Source: Latrodectus hesperus
Taxonomy: Eukaryota; Arthropoda; Arachnida; Araneae; Theridiidae
Length of the DNA: 64,000 bases
Direction: 5' to 3'
Assembly (NCBI GenBank): GCA_037975125.1
Contig: JAJQOW010000200.1
Location: forward strand, 1 to 64,000
Shown here: one piece after another, positions 45,873 through 58,711 of the stretch
Layout: the number at the start of each line of letters is the position of its first letter
Numbering within the stretch: position 1 is the first letter of the stretch
Notes under the pieces: generated by a model
What the model was told of the DNA's origin: nothing
What the model saw: only the letters and a program-made list of their open reading frames with translations
Databases searched by the model: none
Position numbers and translations under genes: made by a program

Positions 45873-48800
45873 GCCAAAGGCTGGAGATAATACCCTGGGT
45901 GACTTCAAGTTCCTCGGATTCTAGAGTCTTTTAGGCAAACCAGAAAAAAATTTTCCGAATGTTTTTTCCCCAGCAAAATGAACAATTATAATTTTGATGT
46001 AGAACTTTGGATGCGCCAATAGTTTGACTTTTAGATGATTGCGGTGGCATTCCAACGACGTTCGCACGTAGTAATGATGCACATAAATATGTTTCAACAT
46101 AAATATGTATTTTTTTCTTGGCAAGGAAAAATAGCCTAGAGCTGGTGATAATATTCAGTCCAATTGAAATTAAGCAAATTAGCGTCAAGTTTGAATTCTT
46201 AGAACTGTTTTTAATAATACAGAAAATATCTAGTAAGACAGAATTCAAAATGTGAAAGGGAATTCAAAAATACTTAAATTACACAATTAAGTAACCTTAT
46301 CAATGAATGCAGTTTAAGTGGGTGCAGTAGAAAGGGCTTAATTTAAGTTCGATAACAATGCCATGAATAATAAGAAAAATTATACCATTTAGCTCACACT
46401 CAATTTATCAGAAATTTTAAAAAGGTATTACCTCATGCCTTTTTTAAATGAATTAAAATACATTATCAACTTAAAAGCTTATAATTACTGGGGGATTAAA
46501 AAATGGTCTAGGGATGCTACAAGCTTAATATGGAAGCATCAATAGAAGATAAATAAAATTGCAATTGGGGTGATGTTACTGATTATTGAAGTTACATATG
46601 GATTTGACATAAACCCAGTATCGGAGATCTTTTTTTTCCCCAATTTAATTTTTAAATATATATTTTTGTATTCTGATAATCAACACTTTCCAAATTTTGT
46701 AAATACGTGCATAAAAATGTAGTTCAAAAGGCATGAATTTAGATATGCAAATTAAGCTAAAGGCTACGATGGAAAATTTTGGTGAAAGAAAATTTAATTA
46801 CCAGACAGAAGATTAATAAAGCATTTTTTATTCGCGTGTTTTTCTAATAATGTTGAAAAATAATGAATATTCTCCCAATTAATATTTGAATATTGGAAAC
46901 CAAATGCTTTCTCTGCCATCAAAATGTCCAAATTGAATTATCTTACTTCTTGGGATTGCATAAATGACGTAGACAAGAGCCATGCGATATGGCGAGAGAG
47001 CTCCGACCTCTATTCTAACGTAATTATTGCACCAGTTTCAAAAAGTTGTTTCAAGAGTGCAGCTGTGAGTGGACTTTTACCATCAATTTTTTCGGAAGCT
47101 TCACAAATATTTTCTGTTTACGCTTCTCTTAAGGATTTTCTAAGGTTTTCGCAACATATCAAAATTTTACAGCGAACTCAAATCAGATATTCTAAATGAC
47201 TATTAAATACACAGTGGTCTGTTTTTTTTAAATCAAACAAGTAAATTAACTAGCTACCGATAAGTATTTATTGACGAAATACTTATTTTAATTACTAACT
47301 AAAATGCCTCAACATATATATATATAATTCAAATTTACAATTAAATATTTTATGATAAGTGAATGATATGGAATGGTGTATGTTTTCATCAGCACTTAAA
47401 CTGTGTTTTAAGTAGCCAAAAAAACATCATATTAGTTAAGAGGTATTTGAAAACAATTATGGAATCCAGCAGGCTCTGACACTCTAAATGAAAAGTTAAA
47501 AATTATTTTTTTTAATACAACTGAAGTAATAACTAATTCTTATAGCCGATTAAATCGTCATTGTCTGAAATACATAGTGTTCTCTTACAACTTAAAAAAA
47601 AGGTAATAAATGAGCTTTATGAATAATAAAAATTACAACGAATATCAGCGCCCTCTTGCGTTCAGGCAGAACCTAAAGGAGTACAAGGAATTGTTTTCCA
47701 AAACTTCTGAACAATTTACCTTTTTTTTTATTTAATAATTACAATGTATTCAATTATAAATAACTTATTGTTTCCTAAAACGATAGAAAATTATAGTTAA
47801 AATTTAGACTCTTTGGAATAATTTTATTGGATCGAATTAATTCTAAAAATTAAATTAGCCAATTTTTTGTTTCTTTTATTCTAATATATGTTAGTTAAAT
47901 GTTGCTCAAATATTTTTAACGTAACATTCACTGAATATTATTTTAAAAATAATATTTCGATATATTTTTTTACTAGTACGAATTGTAACACATAATTTTA
48001 ATTCAATGTATATTTTAAATTATATTTAGTGTAGTAGTGCTGTATGCTGTTACAGTTTCTTCAAAAAAATCACTGAAATTTGTTAGTAAAAATATTTTAC
48101 ACATATCTGAGAAAATGTTTCGAATCGTATTCGTCTCCGAAACGTAACTAGTTCGATACTTCTTTTTACCGAAGACCATTATGTCGAAAAGGCGTTGCGC
48201 TTTAAAATTCTACGACCCTTTTTTTCTTTCTTTTTGGTTGAGAGGTTTAAAGAAGAATATTCCAACTCAGCTGTCCGTACCATCATGTGATCAGAATTTA
48301 AAATTCCAAGGTGTTTCTGTACTTCATACATTTCGGAAGGCAGGAATAACAAGTTGAAAACGAATAAAAATCAATAAGAGCACGGAAGAGTACTGGAAAG
48401 GCTTCGTCCTCGTTTGTTTCTTTCATGACCCAGTCAAAGAATGCCTTTCTGAAGGAGGCTACGCAGAGATCAGCAAAATTCAATGTCCTTTCACTTGTGT
48501 ACGGTAGACAAGAGAGTGCTAGCTCATGTGTCGACCTCGTCACATGATCATTATTATTCAAAGTTATGGAGTGGATGGCTATATTTAGAGGCTTATCAGT
48601 CTATAGAAATTGTCAGCAGAAAATGTATTGCAATACAATAACCAGTAAAAATAATGATATAAAACATATATCAGATAAACAACCCAAGTTGAAGCAATAC
48701 AAATTGATGGAGCATTACAAAAAACATTTTCATGTCAAAAATTCAAATGCCGTAAGTGAAGTCTTTCATTTTCGTCAATAATTCTCAAACTTTTAATGAT

Positions 48801-49321
48801 AGATTTAGGAAAAAAAATATTAAAAAAAAGAAAAACTGGTAAAATCCTGTTTTACCCCACTGTTTGGTAAAAGTGGGGGGGGGGAGTGACACATTTTCTG
48901 GTTAACCGACATTCAAGCGAATTCACTGGATTTTGAGTATGGCGATTTCGAATATTAACATTATTACAGCGACTTTTAAAATAAAATGCTAGAATGTATT
49001 TATTTCATTCAATTTATGAGAATATATAGAAAAATATAAAAAATTAAAATATGAAATAAAACAATACTGCTTACACGTTTGACAATTATTCATATATTTA
49101 CGATAATTTTTGATTATATTTCTTTTAAATTAATTCAATATAGCTAAATCACTAACGTTAATAATATCATTTTAAATTCAATTTTGAAAATTTATTGTTT
49201 TCTATACACTTGCTTCATATTTTGCACTATAACACTTGCATCATATTTAATACAAGCAATTCTTAATTTTTCTAATTTAAATTCAAATTAGTAATTAACA
49301 ATTTGAACAATGAAAGCACTC
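45873..49321. other. AT-rich intergenic DNA
   Basis: Contains open frames at 46924-47199 (plus, 91 codons) and 48298-48561 (minus, 87 codons) that I cannot assign. A 10-base G run stands out near 48876-48885. No RNA gene or complete mobile element recognised. Confidence 0.35.
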
Positions 49322-49415
49322 AGGCCTCTTTCACACTAGATGACTTTTATCGTACGATAAAAAGTTGTTTGATGTTTTATCGTACGATAAAAGTCGTCTA
49401 GTGTGAAAAAGGCCT
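49322..49415. mobile_element. 94-bp foldback element
   Basis: Two 41-bp arms (49322-49362 and 49375-49415) are reverse complements with two mismatches around a 12-base centre. Each arm contains its own palindrome TTTTATCGTACGATAAAA and ends in AGGCCT. The ends resemble MITE termini (GGCC..TTCACAC), but no target duplication is evident, so the superfamily is open. Confidence 0.8.
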
Positions 49416-52400
49416 TTCTCGTTATATTTGAATCCATTCATAGAATCCTTTTCCTCACTCAAACTCATACATTTAAATTGCACTCAGTTATTCTTATATT
49501 CTTCGAAAGAAACTATGACATAAAGTCAAAATTTTGTATTAAATTTTATTCCAAATAATAACTTTTGCTTTTTATATGGTTAAAAAGAAAGTATTTCTTA
49601 TAACTCACAATTTTTAAAAATATTTTTAATTTTAAATTTTAATTTTAAAAATTGAATTATTTTAAAAAATATTTAGCCCATAAATATAAAGGACACTATT
49701 ATTTCTTATATAAATTTTTTAAAAAAATTATTTAACATTTCAGATTTAAATTTTACTTTTAAATTACTTTTCAAATTTAAATTTAAATTTTCTAAAAATA
49801 GCATTTTAATTTATTTTGAAAATTTTTTTTTTCGTCTGCGCACTCATTTTAAAAACTTTTCCTGGTATTGGTTGTCATAAAATCACAAACAATAAATACG
49901 TCGTTCGAAATTCGTTGCATTAATGAATTCAGTTTGGCGTTATAATATGCTGGTTTGTCTCCAAATTTCATCCTTAGCGATGGGGGGAGTCCAAATAGGA
50001 TTCAAACGAAAAACTGACAGTTAATTTAAAAGATGTTGCTAAAGAGAGCAGAAATGTAATGTAAAAATTGCAATATGTAACTTTATTATAATTTATTATA
50101 ATAAAAAATCATCAAGACAATTTATATTATAATTTATTAATTTATAATAAATACTGTCGGGAATATTTTATATAGACTCTCACTTTAATATCTTTTTCTT
50201 ACAGTTTTTAATTCACTTGTTAAAACTTCACTATCTTATATTGAACATATTCGAAGAAAACTTATGAATTAAAGTAAACGAAAGGAAAATAATAGCAAAA
50301 GTTAGCATAGATGTATAATGGATATAAATAATGAACAATAACCTAAAATGTATAAGTTCACATTTGAAAAAAATATTAGAAATTTTATATTATTTATATT
50401 TTAACAACTCCTTAAAAATTTTACTATCAGTACATTAATTTTCTTTTTTTACTATTCAATAATTTTGTTTTCATTCCAACTAGTAAAAGTAAACACTGCG
50501 ATTTTTTTGGAAGAAATAAGAATTTCTCAAAGACATTCTTCAAAATAAATTTATTTGGATAATAATGCATTTACAATACGAATCGCACATATCAATTTCT
50601 ATTGGATTTTCAGCAATTTATTCTTTAATACACATAATATACGAAAGACGTTTAATGGCTTTTAAGATTTAAATATCTAGATTCAAATATTAGTGATTTT
50701 TAAGATTATTTAAGGATTCACCTTTTAACTAATATTTGCAATTATCTAATAACGTTCAGTTTATAAACAAAATTACTTTTCAATATAAAATTGATTCGAA
50801 TTATTTTGTCAATTAACCTAAGTTAAAAAGAGATTGATGTGACGAAGCAAAATTTTTATCTTAAAACATAATGAGTAGATAAATATATCTGATATTTATA
50901 ATTTTTAGATGTCATTTCTTTCATTGTATAAAAGGTTATTGAATTTAACGGAAACATAATTGAAAATACTTTTTTAGTATACAAATAAGAATAAATATAT
51001 AGCTTTCTATATACAAAGTTAAAAAAAATTTAAGCACTTCAATTTGTGGTTCCATTTATAACAGCTCAAACTCGAAAATAATGAGATTATGAGAACCAAA
51101 CATGAGAATAATGTAGCTTAAATTGTAAGTTATTGTTAATATTTGGAAGTTATAATGAAGATGATATTCAAACTGTAATCGATAGAAGAGCTTGATTATT
51201 CCATAATATCAAATATTCCTAAAAATAATTTAGTTACTAAGAAAAGACATCAACAATTAAAATATTATTTTTAAAACGAATTTCCTCTTATCAATGAAGT
51301 TATTTCATTGATATCATTATATTTTTAATTTCTTCAGCTCATAATATTGACTCATTTATGATGAACATATGATATAAACATTGCTTATTCAGTCATCAGA
51401 ATATATCAAATAAAATTTTCGAATAATATGTGAATTATAACAATTTGTTTTTATATTTTAAATCACAGTACAAAAAACAGTTACCACAAAGTCGTAAAGA
51501 AACAAAAATCAAAGGGAAGAGTATAAAATGACTTTTAAATGACTCTCAGAATCAGTTTTCTAGCAACAAACAATTTAAAAAGCCAGAAATGGAACTGGTG
51601 GAATGGAAGCTCATCTGTAGGAAATGTTTGTGTCCGAGCAACGTCATTATAAACATTACTTAATACATTTCCTGAGTTCAGAGCTGTGTTGCTGACATGG
51701 CATTTTGCGATTTTGTTCGTGATAGCTTTAGAGCATAAAATGCGGGCCTACCGTTTGTCGATCCCAAAAGAGATACAAAATAAATAATAAAAGAAAATCA
51801 AAGCAGAGCGAGACGAATTTATGACTTGTTTACAGGATGGATTTTGCAATCGAGATAAGGATCTTTCGCTGGAAAATTTATGGAGATGGCTTTTCCCTTT
51901 TCAGGAAAAGGTAGTATTTCGAAGACAACGTATTTGGAACAGGGAGGGGCACTTAAGTGTTTTATATGCGTCGTTTTTATAAACAAGAACGATTTTTATC
52001 GCCCAAAAATTTTGCAGCTGCCGTTTAAGCAGCAAGTGATTTACAGGACCGGCAACAGATGGCGACAGTAGTCGATTTCGAACAGCTTGTCCCCTAGCTA
52101 AGAAAGAGATAAACTGCGATGGTGATTCAAATAGAGATGTGGTAAATCAAGAATGGCGTTACTTTTTGTACACGCTGCAGAAGAATTCGTCTTTTGGATC
52201 ATTATCTTATCTAAAGCTAAACAACATTTTTCATTGGGATGTCTGTTAGAAAAGAAGAAAATCAGCTTTTTCCGCAGTCATTCAATATTTTTCACTTGCA
52301 ATTCATTTTTCTCGTGGATTCGGTGGCGTTGTAAAGGTGACTGGGGTCACTCACCGTGGTGTCATTTATTAATCTTATCACCCGAACTTCTGCCATGTGT

Positions 52401-53509
52401 CGTTAAGAAATTATTATTATAAGTTTAATGTAATTTATATGCTTTAATCAAATTTTATTCAATTTAGCACACATTACAGACTATAAAATAATGTTAAATT
52501 AATCGAAATATCAAAAGCAATTATGAACGAAAAAATTACGGTAAAAAATATTCAATAAAGTATGATTTTATCTGAATTATTTGTTCTTATATTTATTGTA
52601 AACAAGTATATTTAAATAGAATATAAAAAATGTTCAAAATGCAATGAACTTCTTTATGACTGACTCTCTTAAAAAATCTATTATATTATATTTATTCTAT
52701 TATATATATTTAAAAATCTATAATATTTTACTCTCCTTCAAAATCTATTATGTATCTAAACATTTTAACATTTCATATTTCAATTCTAAAAGGAAAGATC
52801 TTGCATCATACAGTTTCTCATTACTTGATTTAACAGACTCTCTAAATTTCAATATTATTGAAAAATTAGAAAAGAAAATATTCTTACGTAATAATTTAGA
52901 ATTCAGTTCCTAAAATACATGCATAATTTTTACTATTTTTTAAGTAAAGTGTTTTGCTAAGGCAGCACAAAAATATATTATTTATTCAACTATAATCTAA
53001 CACATAACAACCCAAAAGAGTGAAAACCGCAGATTGTAATATAATTTAAAGCTTATGTAATTATAATTGCAATTTTTTATTATAAGAAATCTATTTTAAT
53101 TGTTCGGGTAGTGCATTTTCAAAGTCAAGTCAAATGTATCGTGGAAATGTGTGGAAAGTCTTAAGTCAACGTGGAAATATGGTTCATTTTGAGAAGAAAG
53201 ATAATAAAATTTTTTTTACTAACACAGATCAAATTTCATAAAAGTATTTTAACCCATGGTAATGATTTCTATGAAAAGTAAGATAATTTATTATGAGTAA
53301 TGTTGAAAATTTTTTCCTACATTTTTAAAATTAAGTAGCAATTATTTATATACGAAATTCTTATTAGTAGATTTATGCCTTTCTGTCAAAGAAAGTTTTA
53401 TTTAAGAAGTTATACTTAATCAATAACATGTTTCTTGAAATTATTACTCATAGAAAGTTCTTTTTTAAGGATTTTTCAGTTAAGCTAATCGTGGCGAGAT
53501 GGTTGTTGT
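49416..53509. other. AT-rich intergenic DNA
   Basis: 49860-50010 carries a worn copy of the block at 44570-44770. 51590-52400 is somewhat less AT-rich and has two unassigned plus-strand open frames (51880-52071, 52153-52422). Nothing else recognised. Confidence 0.35.
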
Positions 53510-53765
53510 TATTGCACTCTCACACCCGCCCACCCCTAATCCTGAGCTGGAGTCAACCAGTCAGGTAGAGGCGGCGGGTGGGAGTCTTCAAGCAGGAGCA
53601 GGAATCCAGCAGAAAACCCCCTACACTTGACCTACCATAACCAGAGGTATCTTTTTACTTGAAGGACTTTGCTGCCACTACCTATTTAACGCCGTCTTTA
53701 GTGAATACGATGGATCTTCGGTTAAGCCGGGAATCGAACTCACTACATATTGATTCATCCTAAAT
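53510..53765 (-). mobile_element. Family-C SINE (copy 3)
   Basis: On the minus strand: GAGTTCGATTCCCGGCTTAA (B box region), GAAGATCCATCGTATTCACT, AAAGACGGCGTTAAA, matching the copies at 7680 and 31160. It ends GCAATAACAACAAC. The best-preserved B box of the three copies. Confidence 0.65.
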
Positions 53766-53774
53766 CCCATGAGA

Positions 53775-53845
53775 AAAGTGAATATTGACCTTGATTTATC
53801 TAGGCTCGTTATTAATATGCTACTTGCATAAAACATGCTTTTTAT
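53775..53845 (+). repeat. Dispersed repeat related to the hairpin arm at 31.1 kb
   Basis: AGTGAATATTGACCTTGATT followed by TATCTAGGCTCGTTATTAAT and ATGCTACTTGCATAAAACATG parallels, in order, the reverse strand of 31160-31092. It is the unfolded version of the sequence duplicated in the perfect hairpin. Confidence 0.6.
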
Positions 53846-54967
<1,122 letters not shown>

Positions 54968-55059
54968 GTTGGTTTATATTTTATTGTTTGTGGTTTTTCC
55001 TCCACTTTAAAAATCGTCATCTGCGCGTAACTGCTAGAGGTACAAAAATATGTATGGTA

Positions 55060-55470
55060 TTGACAATCTCTCCCTTTCTATATTCCCAAATAATTTGTTT
55101 CAAAAAAGAAATGATATTTTTTCGATTTTTATGAAGTATTATTTTTGTTTATTTCAAAAAGCGTGTTTTCAGTTTTCCTAATATGCCCCGTGTCAGAAAG
55201 GCCTTGGAATATGTTTGAAAGAGATCCCGAATTTATTATCTGGTCTTCTTCTTAAAATTACCATCTATGTTGACAGAAGAGGAGAAAAAGAAAAAAAAAA
55301 AGCTGAATCTCCCCTTTTTTGCATTCTCAAAAAATATTTGTTGTAAAATATAATAAAGTTATTTACTATTTTTTTCAATTTAAGTGTTGTTGTATTTTTT
55401 TATTCACTGCCAAGAACGTGTTTTCGTTTTCACCATACTCTCTCCGATCGAAAGTCAGTAAAACATGAAT
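55060..55470. repeat. Decayed tandem duplication
   Basis: AATCTCTCCCTTTCTATATTC (about 55065) through GCGTGTTTTCAGTTTTCCTA is paralleled about 240 bp later by AATCTCCCCTTTTTTGCATTC through ACGTGTTTTCGTTTTCACCAT. Divergence is high. Confidence 0.45.
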
Positions 55471-56330
55471 ATAAGAAGTCCTGACCTCAATATTTAATAA
55501 TTTCGTAATCAAAGAGAATTTCCAAGCACTTCACACTTTATTCATTTTTCTAAAACTTATTTTACGCAATAAAATAATGTTTTTTAACAAAAATAAGTAA
55601 TTAATATAAAATATTGTTAAAAATAATAAATAAAATTTTCCCAAACCGTAATGTTCCGGAATCTTCGGTACACATTATCTAGTGGAAGCCATGACCTGAG
55701 AATACATTATAAAAATATTATTAATACTAAACCACAAAAAAACGTCTATTAGGAATTTATAAATTGGAAAAAGTTTTCTTCTAGCTTTTTTATTGTATTT
55801 TATTTTTTTAAATATAATCTTATTTCATTCAATATTTTATATCTGATCACATGTACTAGAAAAAATCAAGTCAATATAATCCATTTAAATAAAAAATCTT
55901 CATTTCACTTGCTTGTGCAAAACACGGTGTGCTAGGGAGGAGGAATAAAACAACCTCTACTCATGGAAACCAGAACACTTTCGCAGATTTTTTTTATCAA
56001 CGCACACTCTTCTACAAACTACCTCAAAAAACCCATTTTGTTTCCTTAACATTAGCGTTAGCAGTTTCAATAATTTTACTTTGTTTGACAAAAAGTTTAG
56101 ATCTCTCAGATATCGTCGATATATTCTGAACATTAAAATTTCAATCCAATTAAAGATGCAGTAATGTATACGTTAATTTAGATTTGTTTGTACATAAATC
56201 TTTTTTTACAACATATTTTTTAAAAATATTTTGTTGAAAAGGAGTACACGTCGATGGTTTTAATCAATGATGGTTTGCTCAATGAAATTTATTTCAAACC
56301 AGATTGAACCAGGACCATTTAAACTGATTG
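55471..56330. other. AT-rich intergenic DNA
   Basis: No gene, RNA or repeat with clear edges recognised. Confidence 0.4.
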
Positions 56331-56334
56331 GTTA

Positions 56335-56590
56335 GGTTTGTTTGTCATTCAGCAGTCGTTTTGAGTACACGAGATCTAATTAATCTATGATCTACAGTTT
56401 AAAGTGGATTTCTAACCACTACAAACATCAAAGACAAAGGTGGGACTTGAAGTTACGAACTGTTAAACCAAAGGACAAAGCGCTATTCATTTCTAATTTG
56501 AAAGGGATCCATAGCTTAAAGTGTATTCCGAACCATTCTTATTTGAACGGGGGGGCAGTTTATGAGTTTGATTCCTACCCAGTCTGAAGT
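56335..56590 (-). mobile_element. Family-B SINE, one copy plus a partial second
   Basis: GGTTTGTTTGTCATTCAGCAG, CTACAGTTTAAAGTGGATTT, AACCACTACAAACATCAAAG and a decayed B box align with the 27282-27458 copy. A second CATAGCTTAAAGTGTATTCC block at about 56510 and a new B-box-like GAGTTTGATTCCTACC suggest a partial second copy joined to the first. Confidence 0.55.
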
Positions 56591-57056
<466 letters not shown>

Positions 57057-58093
57057 AACAAGCACAGCGATACGATAATTATTTGACATACCAAATCTTC
57101 GAAACTGTTAAGAAGACTGAATGAATTAATATCGGGGAAAATAATTAGAAAGACAAATTTTATTTCTTTGCCAGTCGCTGAAGCGCGTGATTGAATTACT
57201 CTTGAATTTTAACGAAGCATATTCAGACAAGCAACAATGAGGAGAAAAATATTCACCTTCTTTGCGCTGATTGCTTATCTCACATAGAGTGAGGTACTGT
57301 TTTGCGTTTTATATCCCGAATTTCAATCAATATGTAAATAGCGGTCATCTTTATGGATGATTTTATTGTTCTCGCCATAATTTCTTTCTTTATTGATAGT
57401 AAAATATAAAGGATTAATGCAGAAAAAAGCTAGATGTATTTAGTTCTCGATTTTATTATTAATATCTCACTTGAGAAAGAAATTTTATTGTAATTTACAC
57501 TTGCTTGTGGTTCAAGCTTAGATGATTTATGAAATTGAATCTTTAATTTAAGTTATTTCACATTCACATTCATTCGCAAATTACTTATTTCTAGATAATG
57601 TATAGGATTTTTTATTTTCCTCGAAATTAATATTCCGCAATTTCCTTCACCTTAAATAAAAATTTTCTTCCATTAAGTTCTTCACTGGAAAAAATTAATA
57701 AACTTAAGGCGCTCAGTAAATGAAAACTGTCCTGGAATATTTGTCCTATAAATCATTCGTCTGTAACAAAAATACGCAAGACTTTTGTAATTAACTAAAT
57801 TTTGAAGGCAATTACTTCTATGAGGTTATTTATGCTTGTACTTACGAATGTCGAAGTCTTGCTTTCTTTATTGTGATAAATAAATCCGCAATTTCTCTTT
57901 TAGCTCAGTTCATTAATATAATAAAGTCATTAGTATTGTCTCATATGTCATTAATATACTAGGAACAGTTCTTCAAACTATATTACACTTTCATAAATTA
58001 TGCATCGAACATACTTAATGTCATTAAAGTTACCAAATTATATATTTATATGAAACAATTACGAGTAAATGAAATTTATGATATATTGCATGA

Positions 58094-58098
<5 letters not shown>
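57057..58098. other. AT-rich spacer
   Basis: No gene or repeat recognised. Confidence 0.4.

Positions 58099-58173
<75 letters not shown>
58099..58173. repeat. TA microsatellite, left of gypsy 2
   Basis: An unbroken TA run ending at the first base of the 5' LTR. Its other half resumes after the 3' LTR at 63775, so the retrotransposon split one array of about 150 bp. Confidence 0.95.
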
Positions 58174-58177
<4 letters not shown>

Positions 58178-58507
58178 GTGGGTGAACCACTTAATAGCTG
58201 ACGTCACTATTTCAAGTGCCCACTTGAGATGGAGCTCGAGAGGCGCAACAGCTTCCCCAGTGAGCGGGGCAGAAGAGAAATTATTTAAAAGACGTGAAGA
58301 CGTTCCTTTTTGATAGCAGCAAGACGACTGCTCCTGTCCCCCATAACTTTAAACTTGAACTTTAAATTTCAATCTATTAAGATGATTAATTGTAAATATC
58401 TCAAACTTGTATATATTTATATTTGTAAATACATGTTAATTAAATATTAGGCTTTGTATAAGAATTGTTAATTAGTTAATCTCGCCTTGGCCACTCCCCG
58501 TCCCACA
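58174..58507 (+). repeat. gypsy 2 5' LTR
   Basis: 334 bp, TGTGGTGGGTGAACC to CCCCGTCCCACA. Identical to 63441-63774. It carries the promoter region (an AT-rich stretch with ATTATTTAAAAG near 58283) but no hexamer AATAAA is visible. Confidence 0.97.
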
Positions 58508-58511
58508 AAAC

Positions 58512-58525
58512 TCAGAAGCGGGATT
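58512..58525 (+). other. gypsy 2 primer-binding site (displaced)
   Basis: Directly after the LTR come AAAC and then TCAGAAGCGGGATT. The latter matches the inner part of a tRNA-Leu-type primer site (compare TCAGAATCGGG in gypsy 1), but the TGGTG that would pair with the tRNA CCA end is missing. Priming would start a few bases inside the tRNA 3' end. Confidence 0.6.
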
Positions 58526-58711
58526 GAGTGAGATTGAAATGATTAGCTGGATTACAAAAATTTTGTAGTGATTGGAATAATTATCGCATCAGATAGTTAG
58601 AAGGATTTTCATTAGAAGAAGACGTTACGTTAAGCATCGGTTTGGAACGAGAGAAAGACGTGGATCCTCATCGAACATCTTTGAGAGGTACGTGAACATT
58701 TTTCAAAGTAC

